Positions 7,379 to 16,644 of a stretch of DNA of 64,000 bases are shown here, one piece after another (position 1 is the first letter of the stretch; every line of letters begins with the position of its first letter). The stretch is from contig CACCYL010000007.1 of the NCBI GenBank assembly GCA_902550225.1, forward strand, positions 1 to 64,000. Direction: 5' to 3'. Under the pieces are notes generated by a model that had not been told where the DNA came from, searched no databases, and was given only the letters and a program-made list of their open reading frames with translations. Both the position numbers and the translations under genes were made by a program. The stretch comes from an uncultured Alphaproteobacteria bacterium. Lineage in GTDB: Bacteria > Pseudomonadota > Alphaproteobacteria > Methylaequorales > Methylaequoraceae.

Positions 7379-8341
7379 ATGAGAAAAAATGTTTTAAAAG
7401 AGTCCGAAGATTCACTTAAAAAAGCAGTTTTATTTCTTAAAAATGAAAAATTAGTTTCTATTAAAACTGAGACTGTTTACGGGCTTGCTTGCGAATCTAG
7501 TAGTAAAATAGCAATTCAAAAAGTTTATGGTCTTAAGCAAAGACCATTATTTAATCCATTAATCATTCATGTTGACTCAATTGACTTAGCAGAAAAAATT
7601 TCTTTTATAAACAATGATTCAAGAGAAATAATGAGAGAATTCTGGCCAGGTCCTATAACATTGATTTTAAATAGAAAAAAAAATAATCTAGTTCATGACT
7701 TTGCGGTTTCTGGACTTGATACTATTGCTGTAAGAATTCCTTCCTCAAAATTTGTTTTAAAATTAATTAGTAAACTTAACAAACCAATTGCTGCGCCTAG
7801 TGCAAACGAAAGTGGCTATATCTCTGCTACGGACGCTGATCATGTAGTTGATTCATTTGGTGAAAAAGTTGATTTGATTATTGATTCAGGAAGAACCGAA
7901 TATGGAGTAGAGTCAACTATCTTAGATATGACAACCAATCCTTACGAAATAAAAAGATTAGGTGTGATAGATTATAAAACAATCAGAAAAAAGTTAGGCA
8001 AGAAAGTTAAAAACTTAAATTTCAATTATAAAAGAATAATACGCCCAAATTCACCTGGGCAAATGCTTAGACACTACGCTCCTAAAACTCCACTAAAATT
8101 AAATATTGATAAACCAAATTTGGATGATGCCTTTCTTAATTTTGGAAATAAAAAATTAATCTCACATCAACCCTCATTGAATCTTTCTAAATCTTCTAAT
8201 TTAAAAGAAGCCGCATTCAACTTATTTTATTTTCTAAGAAAGTTAGACAAATGTTCAAAACAAAGAATTGTTGTTGCTCCTATTCCAAATAAAGGCATTG
8301 GTAAAACAATTAATGAAAGACTCAAAAGAGCCTCATTATAA
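7379..8341 (+). CDS. tsaC: L-threonylcarbamoyladenylate synthase (Sua5 type)
   Basis: The protein makes threonylcarbamoyl-AMP from threonine, bicarbonate and ATP for t6A at position 37 of ANN-decoding tRNAs. At 320 aa it is the long Sua5 form: YrdC domain at about 10-200 (KTETVYGLACES, LKQRPLFNPLI, PSANESGYIS) and a C-terminal Sua5 domain after the linker SPGQMLRHYAPKTPL. The next gene starts immediately after the stop, so they are cotranscribed. The partners TsaB, TsaD and TsaE are not in the window. Confidence 0.93.
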   Translation: MRKNVLKESEDSLKKAVLFLKNEKLVSIKTETVYGLACESSSKIAIQKVYGLKQRPLFNPLIIHVDSIDLAEKISFINNDSREIMREFWPGPITLILNRKKNNLVHDFAVSGLDTIAVRIPSSKFVLKLISKLNKPIAAPSANESGYISATDADHVVDSFGEKVDLIIDSGRTEYGVESTILDMTTNPYEIKRLGVIDYKTIRKKLGKKVKNLNFNYKRIIRPNSPGQMLRHYAPKTPLKLNIDKPNLDDAFLNFGNKKLISHQPSLNLSKSSNLKEAAFNLFYFLRKLDKCSKQRIVVAPIPNKGIGKTINERLKRASL

Positions 8342-9736
8342 ATGAAAAAAGACGACCTTATTAAACTCATAAACAAACTTCATCCCTCTGAGTATTCAAC
8401 TGAGTCTAAAGTTTTAAAAAAACATTGCATTGATTGGAGAGGAGAATATGAAGGCAAATCTCAGTTGATAATTTTTCCGAAATCTGTAAAAAAGATCTCA
8501 GAAATTTTAAATTTCTGTCAAAAAAAAGCTATTGCTGTTGTACCACAAGGAGGAAATACTGGATTGGTCGGAGGGGCGGTCCCAAGAAAAAGGGGAAATG
8601 AAATAATAATTAATTTATCCAATTTAAATAAAATTAGAGATATTGATCTTATTGGAAACTCTGTAACAGTAGAAGGAGGGTGCATCTTAGATATTATTAA
8701 AAATAAACTAGAAAAGTATGATCTTGAATTTCCTTTATCTATGGGTTCAAGAGGAAGTTGTCAAATAGGAGGTAATATCGCCACAAATGCTGGTGGATTG
8801 AATGTAATAAAATATGGAACAATAAGACAAAATATTTTAGGAATAGAAGCCGTTCTTCCTGATGGAAGAATTTATAGCTCTCTTAAAAATGTAAGAAAAA
8901 ATAATACCGGTCTTGATTTAAAGCATCTTTTAATTGGTTCAGAAGGAACGTTGGGAATTATTACTGCAGCAACAGTTCAATTATTTCCGTTGCCAAAAGA
9001 AAGGACAGTTCTTTGGGCTTCATTTAAAAATTTTTCAAAAGTCTTAAATTTTTACAAATATATTAATAACAAATTTAAAGATTTAATAACAAGTTTTGAA
9101 TTCATGAATAAAGAATCAATTGAGGTTTTGGAAAAACATGAATGTAAAGTAGTTAATTTAAAGAAAAATCAATGTTACTGTCTTGTTGAATTTTCAAATT
9201 TTAATAAAATAAATGACTTTAACAACTTTATTTTTGCAAAAATTGATTTCAATGATTTAGATACTGATGATTTAATTTTATCCAAGTCTGATAACGAAAA
9301 TAAGAAACTATGGAATTACAGGGAATCTATTCCACTTGCTGAAAGGAAGGAGGATTTTATAATTCCACATGATATTTCAATTCCACTTACTAATATTTCA
9401 GAGTTTGTAAAAAGAACTACAAAAAGTATTAAAAAATATTTAAATGGTTCCAAGATAATAAATTTTGGGCATTTGGGAGATAATAATTTACATTTCAACG
9501 TTTTAATTCGTGAACAACAAAATTTGTCAAGAAAATCAATTCGTAACTCTATAAATAAAATAGTTTTTGATAATGTGAAGATTTTTGGTGGAGCAATCAG
9601 TGCTGAACACGGAATCGGGCAACTCAGAAAAGACGAGCTAAAAAGAAATAAAGAAGTTTTTGAATTAAATAAAATGAGAGATATAAAAAAAATATTTGAT
9701 CCTCAAAACATTCTGAATCCTGGGAAAGTTTTTTAA
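8342..9736 (+). CDS. FAD-binding 2-hydroxyacid dehydrogenase (GlcD / D-2-hydroxyglutarate dehydrogenase type)
   Basis: The 464-aa protein has the PCMH FAD-binding domain (VPQGGNTGLVGGAVP, GSRGSCQIGGNIATNAGG, GSEGTLGIITAATV). The C-terminal domain is of the FAD-linked oxidase type (NFGHLGDNNLHFNVL, GGAISAEHGIGQLR, FDPQNILNPGK), whose His residues bind metal and substrate. The family oxidises D-2-hydroxyglutarate, D-lactate or glycolate. The complete two-domain single-chain form favours D-2-hydroxyglutarate or D-lactate, but the substrate is unproven. It overlaps the convergent glycosyltransferase gene by four bases. Confidence 0.9.
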   Translation: MKKDDLIKLINKLHPSEYSTESKVLKKHCIDWRGEYEGKSQLIIFPKSVKKISEILNFCQKKAIAVVPQGGNTGLVGGAVPRKRGNEIIINLSNLNKIRDIDLIGNSVTVEGGCILDIIKNKLEKYDLEFPLSMGSRGSCQIGGNIATNAGGLNVIKYGTIRQNILGIEAVLPDGRIYSSLKNVRKNNTGLDLKHLLIGSEGTLGIITAATVQLFPLPKERTVLWASFKNFSKVLNFYKYINNKFKDLITSFEFMNKESIEVLEKHECKVVNLKKNQCYCLVEFSNFNKINDFNNFIFAKIDFNDLDTDDLILSKSDNENKKLWNYRESIPLAERKEDFIIPHDISIPLTNISEFVKRTTKSIKKYLNGSKIINFGHLGDNNLHFNVLIREQQNLSRKSIRNSINKIVFDNVKIFGGAISAEHGIGQLRKDELKRNKEVFELNKMRDIKKIFDPQNILNPGKVF

Positions 9737-10641
9737 TCTAAAAAATCATTGTAGATTTGATTTGCTCTTTTACAGTTTTCTAAAACATTTGAATTGAAAT
9801 AAAAAAATCCTTTAAGATACAACAAAAACCACTCTGAAAAAAAGCTGGACTTATTAAATCTTTTTGCGAATCTCCAGGCTCTTGCTGTTAACCTTCTTTG
9901 TGCATAAAGTTTATATTTACTTTCTAATTCAGGGTTGTCTGCAAGAAAAAGTTCTAGAGCTTTTGAAACTCTATATATTTGGTTGTTTTTTTTCTCAGAA
10001 ATTTGTCCAGGTGCAACTAATGGAAGTATAGCTGTCGGAAAATTTAGCCTAGCAAACTTTCCTAATATCGAAAGTTTAAGTGTAAGAGAATATTCTTGAC
10101 TAAATTTTATTCTCTCGTCGCAACCTCCTACTTTTTTACACAAATCTGTTCTGGCCAAAAATTGCGATGGATTGAACATTGAATTTCTCATCGCCTTTTT
10201 GATAGGATTATTAATGACCGTATAGTTTCTTTTATCAAAATTTTCAAAAATATTTATGTTATTTAAGTTTTTTACTTTTCTTTGAAGACCATAAACTAAG
10301 ACCAAATCAGTATTATTTTCAAGAATATTTAATAGAGCATCGGTTGTTTCACTTAAAATAATGTCGTCTGCATCAAGAAATTTCAAATATTTCATTCTAG
10401 CACTTTTTATTCCTTTATTTGTAGCATTAGCAGATCCAAAATTTTTTTGTCTCAAAATTCTTGTATTCTCTAAATCTTTTGTTAGGGATGAAATTATTTC
10501 ATATGAATTGTCAGTTGACCCGTCATCAACAAAAATAAATTCGCGTTCAAATTCTCCAGACTGATGTTTGAGACATTCGATCACATTTTTTAAAAAAGAG
10601 GATTTGTTGTATACAGGGATTATAAAAGATACAGAACTCAT
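9733..10641 (-). CDS. Family 2 glycosyltransferase
   Basis: The 302-aa GT-A protein opens SVSFIIPVYNKSSFLKNV, with VDDGSTDNS, a KFLDADDII metal-binding motif and a later NPSQFLARTDL...CDERIKFSQEY region. It transfers a sugar from a nucleotide donor, probably in surface polysaccharide synthesis; the acceptor is unknown. Its start overlaps the stop of the upstream lipoprotein by one base (TAATG), so both belong to one transcript together with tRNA-Phe. Confidence 0.88.
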   Translation of the reverse strand: MSSVSFIIPVYNKSSFLKNVIECLKHQSGEFEREFIFVDDGSTDNSYEIISSLTKDLENTRILRQKNFGSANATNKGIKSARMKYLKFLDADDIILSETTDALLNILENNTDLVLVYGLQRKVKNLNNINIFENFDKRNYTVINNPIKKAMRNSMFNPSQFLARTDLCKKVGGCDERIKFSQEYSLTLKLSILGKFARLNFPTAILPLVAPGQISEKKNNQIYRVSKALELFLADNPELESKYKLYAQRRLTARAWRFAKRFNKSSFFSEWFLLYLKGFFYFNSNVLENCKRANQIYNDFLD

Positions 10642-11336
10642 TATTTAAAACTCATCAAGTTTTTGGTTAAAGTCATATTACCAAAAGCTGATGCATTCGT
10701 ATTTTCGCTACGAACTTGCTGAATTAATCCAATATTATTACAAAGAATTTCATGATTCTTAACTTCTACGTTTATGGGGCCAGATCGTGTATCTCCTATA
10801 AACTTTGTATTACCTGAGCCTACAATCTCAATACAATCGTCATATGTTGTGTTCTTAATTCTAAATTTTTTGTGTCTTTTTTTTATTTTATAATTCATTT
10901 CCAATTGTGATCTTGGCTTAACATTTAATAATGGAGGTTGAAAACCTCTTACTAAGAATAGTTGTTCTTTAACTGTCCATTCTTTCTGTTTGAAATTGAG
11001 ATCTGGATAGATGATTTTTTTTACGGGTTCGTCAATACCGTCTGAAAAAGTAAGTATTACTGAAGTTCTTTCAACCTTTCCATCTTTAATTTCGTATGAA
11101 TAATAACTACCATCTGAATAAAGTTTTGAGAATTCCTCAACTTTATTTTTTTTTGCCTGGTGGAAATTTGTTATCATAATTCTTTTATTACTACTTTTAC
11201 CAGTATAGGACGATTTAATTGCAACTGAGTATACCCATTTTAGACCGTAGGTTGAGGGAAAATAATCTTTTTGACTAAATTCACAGGACTGAATCAATAC
11301 AAGTAATATAATTATAAGAGATTTACTGTTTAACAT
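10641..11336 (-). CDS. Putative outer-membrane lipoprotein, paralogue of 37036-37731
   Basis: The signal peptide has a lipobox-like end (LVLIQSC, Cys18). The 231-aa protein shares its length and plan with the lipoprotein at 37036. Both begin the mature part with YFP.....W.Y, contain a C-I---G-G-TKFIGD core, and end with a G-GLI--VR segment followed by L-G---TK/TQ. It therefore belongs to a two-member family of probable beta-rich periplasmic lipoproteins. Its ATG lies 7 bases after the tRNA-Phe CCA, and it is followed by a glycosyltransferase gene. The function is unknown. Confidence 0.8.
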   Translation of the reverse strand: MLNSKSLIIILLVLIQSCEFSQKDYFPSTYGLKWVYSVAIKSSYTGKSSNKRIMITNFHQAKKNKVEEFSKLYSDGSYYSYEIKDGKVERTSVILTFSDGIDEPVKKIIYPDLNFKQKEWTVKEQLFLVRGFQPPLLNVKPRSQLEMNYKIKKRHKKFRIKNTTYDDCIEIVGSGNTKFIGDTRSGPINVEVKNHEILCNNIGLIQQVRSENTNASAFGNMTLTKNLMSFK

Positions 11337-11343
11337 AAGATAG

Positions 11344-11419
11344 TGGTGCCCAGGGGAGGAATTGAACCACCGACACAGCGATTTTCAGTCGCTTGCTCTA
11401 CCAACTGAGCTACCTGGGC
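11344..11419 (-). tRNA. tRNA-Phe (GAA)
   Basis: A complete cloverleaf with encoded CCA: acceptor GCCCAGG/CCTGGGC, D-loop with AGTTGGTAG, anticodon loop CTGAAAA (GAA), and T-loop TTCAATT. One T-stem position is a T-T mismatch (GGTGG against CCTCC). It lies directly upstream of the lipoprotein gene and is probably processed from the same transcript. Confidence 0.97.
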
Positions 11420-11479
11420 AAAATAATTAATTAAATAATAAGATTTTTTAGCATTATAATACATTTTAAGAAACAAAAA

Positions 11480-12058
11480 TTATAACTCTGGATTTTTTAA
11501 TATTTTATATAACTCTGGAATTGATATTCCAACTACGTTTGTATAACAACCACGAATTTTTTTTACAAATCGCGAACCTAAACTTTGAAGTGCGTATCCA
11601 CCCGCTTTTCCAACACCGTCTTCTAAAACTTGTTTTGTAATTTCGCCATCTAAAATCTTATTAAAATAAACTTCTGTTTTTGAAAATTTTCTAAAAGCTT
11701 TTCCAGAAGTTGACAAAACACACAAACCACCATAAACAAAGTGTTTTCTTCCTGAAAGAGTTTGTAAATAACTTTTTATCTCACTCATTGAGCTTGTTTT
11801 ATGAAAAATTTTTCCTGCGCGCATCACCATGGTATCTCCCGCAATAACTAATGAATTTTTATTATTTTTTGTTTTTATGGAACGAGCTTTAAGCTCTGAT
11901 AGATCTAGGACTGACTTTGAATAGGGTTTTTTCCATTTAAAATTTTCTTCATCAACCTTATGATTTTCGCACACAATATTCTTCAATCCCAAGAGATTAA
12001 TAAGTTCTATCCTTCTCTTAGATTGAGAAGCTAGAATTATTTTACGACCCTCTATCAA
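11480..12058 (-). CDS. maf: Maf-like nucleoside triphosphate pyrophosphatase
   Basis: This is a 192-aa member of the Maf/HAM1-like family, which hydrolyses non-canonical or dTTP/UTP-type nucleotides to monophosphates. Visible motifs are ASQSKRRIELI (substrate-binding SxSxRR), AGDTMV, and GKAGGYALQSLGSRFV near the end. It follows infA by four bases and is probably in one operon with it. The subfamily (YhdE dTTPase or YceF 7-methyl-GTPase) cannot be settled by eye. Confidence 0.92.
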   Translation of the reverse strand: MIEGRKIILASQSKRRIELINLLGLKNIVCENHKVDEENFKWKKPYSKSVLDLSELKARSIKTKNNKNSLVIAGDTMVMRAGKIFHKTSSMSEIKSYLQTLSGRKHFVYGGLCVLSTSGKAFRKFSKTEVYFNKILDGEITKQVLEDGVGKAGGYALQSLGSRFVKKIRGCYTNVVGISIPELYKILKNPEL

Positions 12059-12062
12059 AAAA

Positions 12063-12281
12063 TTATTTGTGTCTAAATGTGATTCTTCCCTTTGTGAGAT
12101 CGTAAGGGGTCATTTCTACTGTTACACGATCACCAGCCAGAACTCTGATCCTAAATTTTCTCATTTTTCCTGCTGTGTGGGCAATTATTTCGTGATCATT
12201 ATCAAGTAAGACTCTAAACATAGCGTTAGGTAACAGTTCTTTAACTGTTCCTGTAAATTCCATTAATTCGTCTTTAGCCAT
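12063..12281 (-). CDS. infA: Translation initiation factor IF-1
   Basis: The protein is 72 aa, the usual length, with a single S1/OB fold: [42 protein letters not shown] and the end [15 protein letters not shown]-1 binds the 30S A site and helps IF-2 and IF-3 select the start codon. It is followed by maf and preceded by hisD with eight bases between, so it may share the murA-hisG-hisD transcript. Confidence 0.98.
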   Translation of the reverse strand: MAKDELMEFTGTVKELLPNAMFRVLLDNDHEIIAHTAGKMRKFRIRVLAGDRVTVEMTPYDLTKGRITFRHK

Positions 12282-12289
12282 ACAAATGA

Positions 12290-13585
12290 TTATTTAATTA
12301 TTCTGCATTCTATTGATAAAGCATGAGCTTGTAAACCCTCTTCATATGCAAGATTAACTGCATCTTTTCCAATTCTGGTTAAATTTTTTTTGTTACATTC
12401 AACAACAGACGATCTCTTTAAATAATCCAATAAGTTTAATCCAGAAGAAAATCTTGCAGTTCTGTCTGTGGGTAAAACATGGTTGGGGCCAGCAACATAA
12501 TCACCTACTGCCTCTGGTGTGAAACGTCCTAAAAAAATAGCACCGGCATTCCTGATTTTTTTTAGAAATCTTTTTGGTTTTTCAACTGCAATTTCTAAAT
12601 GTTCAGGTGCAATTTTATTTATTAATTCAAATGATTTATTTAGATCGTCACAAATAATAACTGCTCCAAAATTCTTCCAACTTGACCTGGCAATCTTTCT
12701 TCTATTTAATTTTCCAAGTAAACTGTTGATACTTTTAATTACTTTTTCAGAAAAATTTTTGTCATCAGTAATCAATATAGATTGGGCTAATTCATCATGC
12801 TCAGCTTGAGCTAATAAATCTATAGCTATGTGGTCAGGGTTATTTTTTGAATCAGCAACAACCAATACTTCTGATGGTCCAGCAATCATGTCAATTCCGA
12901 CAGTCCCGAAAAATTGTTTTTTGGCAGATGCAACATAAGCATTACCTGGACCAAAAATTTTATCCACCTTATTAATTGTATTGGTACCTAAAGCTAAAGC
13001 TGCTATTGCTTGTGCACCCCCAATTTTATAAACTTCGTTTATTCCTAAAAGTTTACAGCAAGCTAAAACTAAGGAATTAGTTTCTCCATTTACAGCTGGA
13101 ACTGTAACGACTATTCGTTTAACTCCTGCAACAATGGCAGGAACCGCGTTCATTATCAAAGAAGACGGATATGCCGCTTTACCTCCAGGAACGTATAGAC
13201 CAACTGATTCCATAGGATTCCAAATAGCTCCAAGCACTACACCTTCTTTATCTTTATACATTATGTTCTTGGGCATCTGTTTTTTATGATATGCCTTAAC
13301 CCTACTTATAGCTTTATTTAGAGAAAACTTTGTTCTAGACGAAAGATCTTGGAAACATTTTTCAAATTCAGAGTCTTTAACAATCAAATCTTTGGTCTTT
13401 TTAAAATTAGACTTATCGAGTTTATTTGTTAACCTTAGCAAAGCATTATCTGAATTTTTGCGAACGTCATTGATAATCTTTGATACGATATTATCTATTT
13501 TTTCATCATCTTTATCGCGTTTCTTGAGCAAATTATCAAATTTTATTTTAAAATCATTTTGTTTCGTATTTAATATTTTAACCAT
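12290..13585 (-). CDS. hisD: Histidinol dehydrogenase
   Basis: HisD carries out the last two oxidations of histidine synthesis, histidinol to histidine with two NAD. The 431-aa chain includes [17 protein letters not shown], the [12 protein letters not shown] segment, [14 protein letters not shown] with catalytic and zinc residues, and ...APEHLEIA.. toward the end. It overlaps hisG by eight bases, consistent with translational coupling. Other his genes are not in the window. Confidence 0.97.
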   Translation of the reverse strand: MVKILNTKQNDFKIKFDNLLKKRDKDDEKIDNIVSKIINDVRKNSDNALLRLTNKLDKSNFKKTKDLIVKDSEFEKCFQDLSSRTKFSLNKAISRVKAYHKKQMPKNIMYKDKEGVVLGAIWNPMESVGLYVPGGKAAYPSSLIMNAVPAIVAGVKRIVVTVPAVNGETNSLVLACCKLLGINEVYKIGGAQAIAALALGTNTINKVDKIFGPGNAYVASAKKQFFGTVGIDMIAGPSEVLVVADSKNNPDHIAIDLLAQAEHDELAQSILITDDKNFSEKVIKSINSLLGKLNRRKIARSSWKNFGAVIICDDLNKSFELINKIAPEHLEIAVEKPKRFLKKIRNAGAIFLGRFTPEAVGDYVAGPNHVLPTDRTARFSSGLNLLDYLKRSSVVECNKKNLTRIGKDAVNLAYEEGLQAHALSIECRIIK

Positions 13586-14225
13586 TAATTATCCTTGAAA
13601 ATTTAGTTATTATTTTTGAAATTTCTGAATTCATAATTTTATAAGAAATTTTATTTACAATTAATTTAGAGGTGATCTCAAGTAAGACATCAGATTCTTT
13701 TAAATTGTTTTCTTGCAGCGTTCTACCTGTTGAGACTAAATCCACAATTGTCGAACAAATTCCTAATCTCGGTGCAAGTTCTATTGCTCCATTTAATTTA
13801 ATACATTCAGCTCTTACACCCCTATTAGCAAAAAAATTGATTACTGTATTTTTATATTTTGTAGCAACCATAATATGACCATTACTCTGTAAGTTGTCTT
13901 TATTAACGTTAATTTTTTTTGCTACTGACAATCTACATTTTCCAATTCCTAAATCTAAAACATTGTGAATTTCATCGTAATCAAACTCATTGAGGACATC
14001 ATCCCCTGCTATTCCTATTTGTGCCGCTCCTAATGCTACAAACGTTGCAACATCAAATGCTCTAACTTTTATTATTGATAAGTTTTTTTTATTTGTACCA
14101 AACATAAGTTTCCTACTTTTATCATTAAAAAATTCTTGTTCTGGTTCAATGTCAACTTTTTTCAAAAGAGGAATAAGCTCATTTAAAATTCTACCTTTTG
14201 GTACTGCTAAAATAATATCCCTCAA
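13578..14225 (-). CDS. hisG: ATP phosphoribosyltransferase, short form
   Basis: HisG condenses ATP and PRPP, the first and feedback-controlled step of histidine synthesis. The conserved protein starts at LRDIILAVPKGRI, so I place the start at the TTG at 14225. It overlaps the murA TGA as TTGA and is preceded by AAGGGTGA as a ribosome site. A longer frame upstream lies inside murA. At 215 aa it is the short form, which in known systems needs a HisZ regulatory partner; HisZ is not in the window. Motifs seen are GIAGDDVL and DLVSTGRTLQEN (PRPP binding). Confidence 0.93.
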   Translation of the reverse strand: MRDIILAVPKGRILNELIPLLKKVDIEPEQEFFNDKSRKLMFGTNKKNLSIIKVRAFDVATFVALGAAQIGIAGDDVLNEFDYDEIHNVLDLGIGKCRLSVAKKINVNKDNLQSNGHIMVATKYKNTVINFFANRGVRAECIKLNGAIELAPRLGICSTIVDLVSTGRTLQENNLKESDVLLEITSKLIVNKISYKIMNSEISKIITKFSRIING

Positions 14226-15490
14226 GACTTCACCCTTTTTATTTGTGCACCACACAATTTTAATTTTTGCTCCAAATTTTCATATCCTCTATCTAAATGA
14301 TATACTCTATTAATTGTTGTTTTTCCGTCAGCCATTAAAGCTGCTATTACTAGACATGATGAAGCTCTTAGGTCTGTTGCCATTACCTCTGCTCCTCTAA
14401 GTTTTTTACATTTCTTCACAATAACCTTTGAACCAATTTGCTTTACATTTGCTCCCATTCTAATTAATTCACCAATATGCATAAACCTATTTTCAAAAAT
14501 ATTTTCAATAATTTCTGAGCGACCTTTTGTTTTTAGCAAAGAAGAAGTTAATTGTGCTTGTAGATCAGTTGGAAATCCAGGGTATTCTTTTGTTTTGACT
14601 ATCAAGGAAACTTCTGAATTTTTTTTTTTTTTTATCAGTAAATTTTTGCCATTATCATTTTTTTTAAGTTGTAGTGACTTTAGTTGTTTAAAAATTTTAA
14701 TCAAATGATCACAGATTTCGTTATTTACATTTTCTAGTTTTACTATTCCTCCACAGCCAAAGACACATAATATATAAGTGCCTGATTCAATTCTGTCAGG
14801 CATAATTTCATATGAACAACTTTTAAGTTTTTTAACTCCATCAATTACAATTTTTTTTGTGCCAAAGCCTTTTATATTCGCACCCATTCTAATAAGTAAT
14901 TTTGATAAATCAGTTATTTCAGGTTCTTGTGCAGCATTAGTAATAATAGTTGTTCCTTCGGCCAATGTAGCTGCCATAACAATATTTTCAGTTGCACCAA
15001 CAGAAATTTTGTTAAGATTTATATTTGCACCTTTCAATCTCCCATCTATAAACCCAGCTACATATCCATCTTCAATTTTAAAATTAACTCCCATTCTTTC
15101 TAGACCATCCAAATGCAGGTTTACTGGCCTATTCCCAATGGCACAACCTCCAGGAAGAGAAACTTTGGCTTCACCGTATCTTGCTAGTAATGGGCCTAAA
15201 ATTAAAAAGGAAGCTCTCATTTTTCTAACTAAATCATAATGAGCTAGTAATGATCTTGGAGTTGAGGATGTTAAATCTATTTTATCCTTCTTTTTGTTTA
15301 TTTTTACATTCAAAGACTTTAATAATTCAAGCATTGAAAAGATATCAGAAAGATTCGGGACATTGGAAACTGAAATTTTCTCTTCAGTTAATAAAGAAGC
15401 AGCTAAAATTGGAAGTGCAGAGTTTTTAGATCCGCTAATTCTTATTTTTCCATTAAGGGATTTTCCTCCAATTATTTCTATTTTATCCAT
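14222..15490 (-). CDS. murA: UDP-N-acetylglucosamine 1-carboxyvinyltransferase
   Basis: MurA adds enolpyruvate to UDP-GlcNAc, the committed step of peptidoglycan synthesis, and uses the product of the nearby GlmU. The start at 15490 (MDKIEIIGGKSLNG) gives 422 aa, the family norm; a longer frame would overlap dcd. Conserved segments are ISGSKNSALPILAASLL, LPGGCAIGNRPVNLH (with the catalytic Cys), AAQEPEITDL, YPGFPTDLQAQ and the end ENLEQKLKLCGA. It leads a run murA-hisG-hisD-infA-maf. Confidence 0.96.
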   Translation of the reverse strand: MDKIEIIGGKSLNGKIRISGSKNSALPILAASLLTEEKISVSNVPNLSDIFSMLELLKSLNVKINKKKDKIDLTSSTPRSLLAHYDLVRKMRASFLILGPLLARYGEAKVSLPGGCAIGNRPVNLHLDGLERMGVNFKIEDGYVAGFIDGRLKGANINLNKISVGATENIVMAATLAEGTTIITNAAQEPEITDLSKLLIRMGANIKGFGTKKIVIDGVKKLKSCSYEIMPDRIESGTYILCVFGCGGIVKLENVNNEICDHLIKIFKQLKSLQLKKNDNGKNLLIKKKKNSEVSLIVKTKEYPGFPTDLQAQLTSSLLKTKGRSEIIENIFENRFMHIGELIRMGANVKQIGSKVIVKKCKKLRGAEVMATDLRASSCLVIAALMADGKTTINRVYHLDRGYENLEQKLKLCGAQIKRVKS

Positions 15491-15491
15491 T

Positions 15492-16046
15492 TTATAATTT
15501 CGGAAGAGTGACTCCCTCTTGAAACATATACTTTCCTTTTCTGTCTGCATAGGACAAATCGCAAACATTTTCTCCCTTAAAAAATAAAAATTGAGCTGCA
15601 CCTTCGTTTGCATATATTTTGGCAGGTAGTGGAGTAGTATTTGAAAACTCTAATGTTACATGACCTTCCCATTCAGGTTCAAGAGGTGTTACATTAACAA
15701 TAATTCCACACCTTGCATAAGTTGATTTACCAACACATATCACAAGAGTTTCTTTTGGAATTTTAAAATATTCAACAGTTTGCGCTAGCGCAAAGCTATT
15801 TGGTGGTATAACACAAGCGTCAACATTTCTATCAACAAAGCTTGATTCTGAAAAACTTTTTGGATCAACAGTTGCGGAATTAACGTTAGTAAAAATTTTA
15901 AAATTCTTAGAAACTCTCGCATCGTAACCATAAGACGAAAGACCATAAGATAGGACATTTTTTTTTTCCAATTTATCTATAAATGGATCAATCATTCCTT
16001 TTTCTTCTGCCATTTTTCTTATCCAAGAATCAGGCATTATACCCAT
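15492..16046 (-). CDS. dcd: dCTP deaminase
   Basis: Dcd converts dCTP to dUTP for thymidylate synthesis. The 184-aa chain has the dUTPase-like trimer fold: [62 protein letters not shown] and [14 protein letters not shown] strong AAGGAG ribosome site lies inside the overlapping small ORF upstream. The neighbouring MazG-like gene could act on the same nucleotide. ThyX, which uses dUMP, is at 54-55 kb. Confidence 0.96.
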   Translation of the reverse strand: MGIMPDSWIRKMAEEKGMIDPFIDKLEKKNVLSYGLSSYGYDARVSKNFKIFTNVNSATVDPKSFSESSFVDRNVDACVIPPNSFALAQTVEYFKIPKETLVICVGKSTYARCGIIVNVTPLEPEWEGHVTLEFSNTTPLPAKIYANEGAAQFLFFKGENVCDLSYADRKGKYMFQEGVTLPKL

Positions 16047-16125
16047 TTTTTTTCTCCTTTCTTTTAATTAAATTTTTTCTTAAAGCGGCAGAAAGTTTTT
16101 CAAATTTGTTCTTATTTTTCTTCAT
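16030..16125 (-). CDS. Small basic protein, 31 aa
   Basis: The frame [20 protein letters not shown] ends [11 protein letters not shown]. It is lysine-rich with an amphipathic helix pattern, has a GAGTG ribosome site upstream, and overlaps the dcd start by 17 bases. It carries the dcd Shine-Dalgarno within its own 3' end. It may be a small coupled gene, or a leader ORF for dcd. Short length makes chance possible. Confidence 0.38.
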   Translation of the reverse strand: MKKNKNKFEKLSAALRKNLIKRKEKKNGYNA

Positions 16126-16142
16126 CTAACACTCTTTTGAAA

Positions 16143-16493
16143 CTATCTTTTTAATTTATTGTATTTTGTTGATATTCCTTTGGATAAACTAATAGGGTAC
16201 TTTCTTTTATTTTTTTTTATTTTTTCAATACATACCTTCTCTATATCAATTTTCGCAATATCTACGAATCTTAGTAAATATAACATAACGTCTGCAACTT
16301 CTTCCTCAATAAGACTTTTAATTTTTTTCTTAAACCAAAAATTGGAATTTTCATTTTCCCACTGAAAGATTTCTAGGAGTTCCGACGATTCTAAATTAAT
16401 TGAAATTGCAATATTTTTAAGGTTATGAAACTTTTCCCAGTCTCTTTTCTTAGCGAATTCTCTTAATTCTTTTTGTATTTTTAGTTCATTCAT
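16143..16493 (-). CDS. MazG-like nucleotide pyrophosphohydrolase (dCTPase type)
   Basis: The 116-aa all-alpha protein has the metal-binding ExxE...ExxD arrangement of the dCTPP1/MazG-like family: RDWEKFHNLKNIA, ESSELLEIFQW, and EEEVADVMLYLLRFVD. Relatives cleave dCTP or modified dCTP to dCMP, which fits its position next to dcd. It is divergent from the glutamate-synthase-like gene. The exact substrate is inferred. Confidence 0.88.
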   Translation of the reverse strand: MNELKIQKELREFAKKRDWEKFHNLKNIAISINLESSELLEIFQWENENSNFWFKKKIKSLIEEEVADVMLYLLRFVDIAKIDIEKVCIEKIKKNKRKYPISLSKGISTKYNKLKR

Positions 16494-16644
16494 TTCTTAG
16501 AACTTTCGATAAATATAAAATAATGAGTTTGATTGGTTATACTTATACAACACTTAATCTAAAATATAAAACATAAATGTAACCAAAAATTAATTTAAAA
16601 AATTGACTTTTAAAAAAATATTTTATTTTTAAAAAAATTTGTTA

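Noticed and set aside
14778-15239. 153-codon frame antisense to murA
   Set aside because: Lies wholly within murA and has Pro/Ser/Phe-rich shadow composition.
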